NCBI GenBank assembly: GCA_041686915.1 | Contig: JAWLDB010000186.1 | Location: 1 to 5,318 of the forward strand | Length of the DNA stretch: 5,318 nucleotides | Source: JAWLDB01 sp041686915 | Lineage (GTDB): Bacteria > Bacillota > UBA994 > UBA5500 | Direction: 5' to 3' | In this document: positions 5,187-5,318 of the stretch, piece by piece | How positions within the stretch are numbered: the stretch's first letter is position 1 | Layout: each line of letters begins with the position of its first letter | Notes under the pieces: generated by a model | What the model saw: only the letters and a program-made list of their open reading frames with translations | The model's database searches: none | Told to the model about the DNA's origin: nothing | Position numbers and translations under genes: made by a program

Positions 5187-5318
5187 CTAAACCTTTTCCT
5201 TGAGAGGATCGCGCTCTGCAATTAGCTTACGCATGTGATGCAGAGCTGCTTTCTCCAACCTTGATACCTGTGCCTGTGATATCCCAATTTCCTCGGCCAC
5301 TTCCATTTGTGTCTTGCC
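5187..5318 (-). CDS. sigG: RNA polymerase sporulation sigma factor SigG, C-terminal end only
   Basis: Only the last 43 codons and the stop are present; the rest lies beyond the right edge. The frame reads GKTQMEVAEEIGISQAQVSR, then LEKAALHHMRKLIAERDPLKEKV, followed by two consecutive TAG stops (5189-5187 and 5186-5184). This is the helix-turn-helix of sigma region 4.2, which contacts the -35 box. The EVAEEIGISQAQVSRLEKAAL stretch is the signature of sigma-G rather than sigma-F or sigma-E, whose equivalents differ at several positions as I recall them. SigG drives late forespore transcription after engulfment. Its position directly upstream of spoIIR and ylmC is conserved in many clostridia, with sigE and spoIIGA expected further upstream. 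Confidence 0.93.
   Translation of the reverse strand, partial: GKTQMEVAEEIGISQAQVSRLEKAALHHMRKLIAERDPLKEKV

Noticed and set aside
5171..5221. Longer SpoIIR form starting at ATG 5221
   Set aside because: It overlaps sigG by 35 bp, adds a 17-residue basic tail before the signal peptide, and has no ribosome-binding site as good as that ahead of 5170.
1..5318. CRISPR array, insertion sequence, phage or defence system
   Set aside because: No regularly spaced repeats, transposase, integrase or terminal inverted repeats were seen; the region is a conserved chromosomal housekeeping and sporulation locus.

Overview
The window comes from an endospore-forming member of the Bacillota, most likely a clostridial (Peptococcaceae-like) genome or MAG of moderate GC. 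The evidence is the 3' end of sigG, a spoIIR gene and a YlmC/YmxH gene in a row, followed by nrdR and pgeF (ylmD). This is the conserved neighbourhood that in Bacillus subtilis reads spoIIGA-sigE-sigG-ylmC-ylmD-ylmE-sepF, here with extra genes inserted. No mobile element, CRISPR array, tRNA or rRNA was seen. The genus is an inference and cannot be fixed from this sequence.

Every supported gene is on the minus strand, so transcription runs from right to left. From the right: the last 43 codons of sigG (forespore sigma factor), a 15-bp gap, spoIIR (secreted forespore-to-mother-cell signal) ending in a hairpin terminator, then ylmC/ymxH (PRC-barrel), which ends in a strong intrinsic terminator abutting its stop codon. 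After a gap of about 120 bp comes a tight three-gene unit: nrdR (ATP-cone/zinc repressor of ribonucleotide reductase genes), a 599-residue protein related to anaerobic (class III) ribonucleotide reductase, and pgeF. These three are joined by two 4-bp ATGA stop/start overlaps. A non-coding gap of 144 bp follows, holding a perfect 30-bp palindrome and a tandem imperfect repeat. Last comes the first 306 codons of an HlyD-like membrane-anchored adaptor protein, which runs off the left edge.

Functionally the right half is sporulation (sigma-G, SpoIIR, YlmC/YmxH). The centre concerns deoxynucleotide supply and cell-wall quality control (NrdR, an RNR-like protein, the purine nucleoside/peptidoglycan-editing enzyme PgeF). 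The left end is an envelope protein that probably precedes the ylmE-sepF division genes outside the window.

The most interesting object is the RNR-like protein. It keeps an N-terminal ATP cone, a class III-like core and a C-terminal four-cysteine zinc ribbon. By eye it lacks the conserved catalytic cysteines, and it has an altered, shortened glycyl-radical tail. It looks like a repurposed or inactive NrdD paralogue, co-translated with the regulator NrdR.
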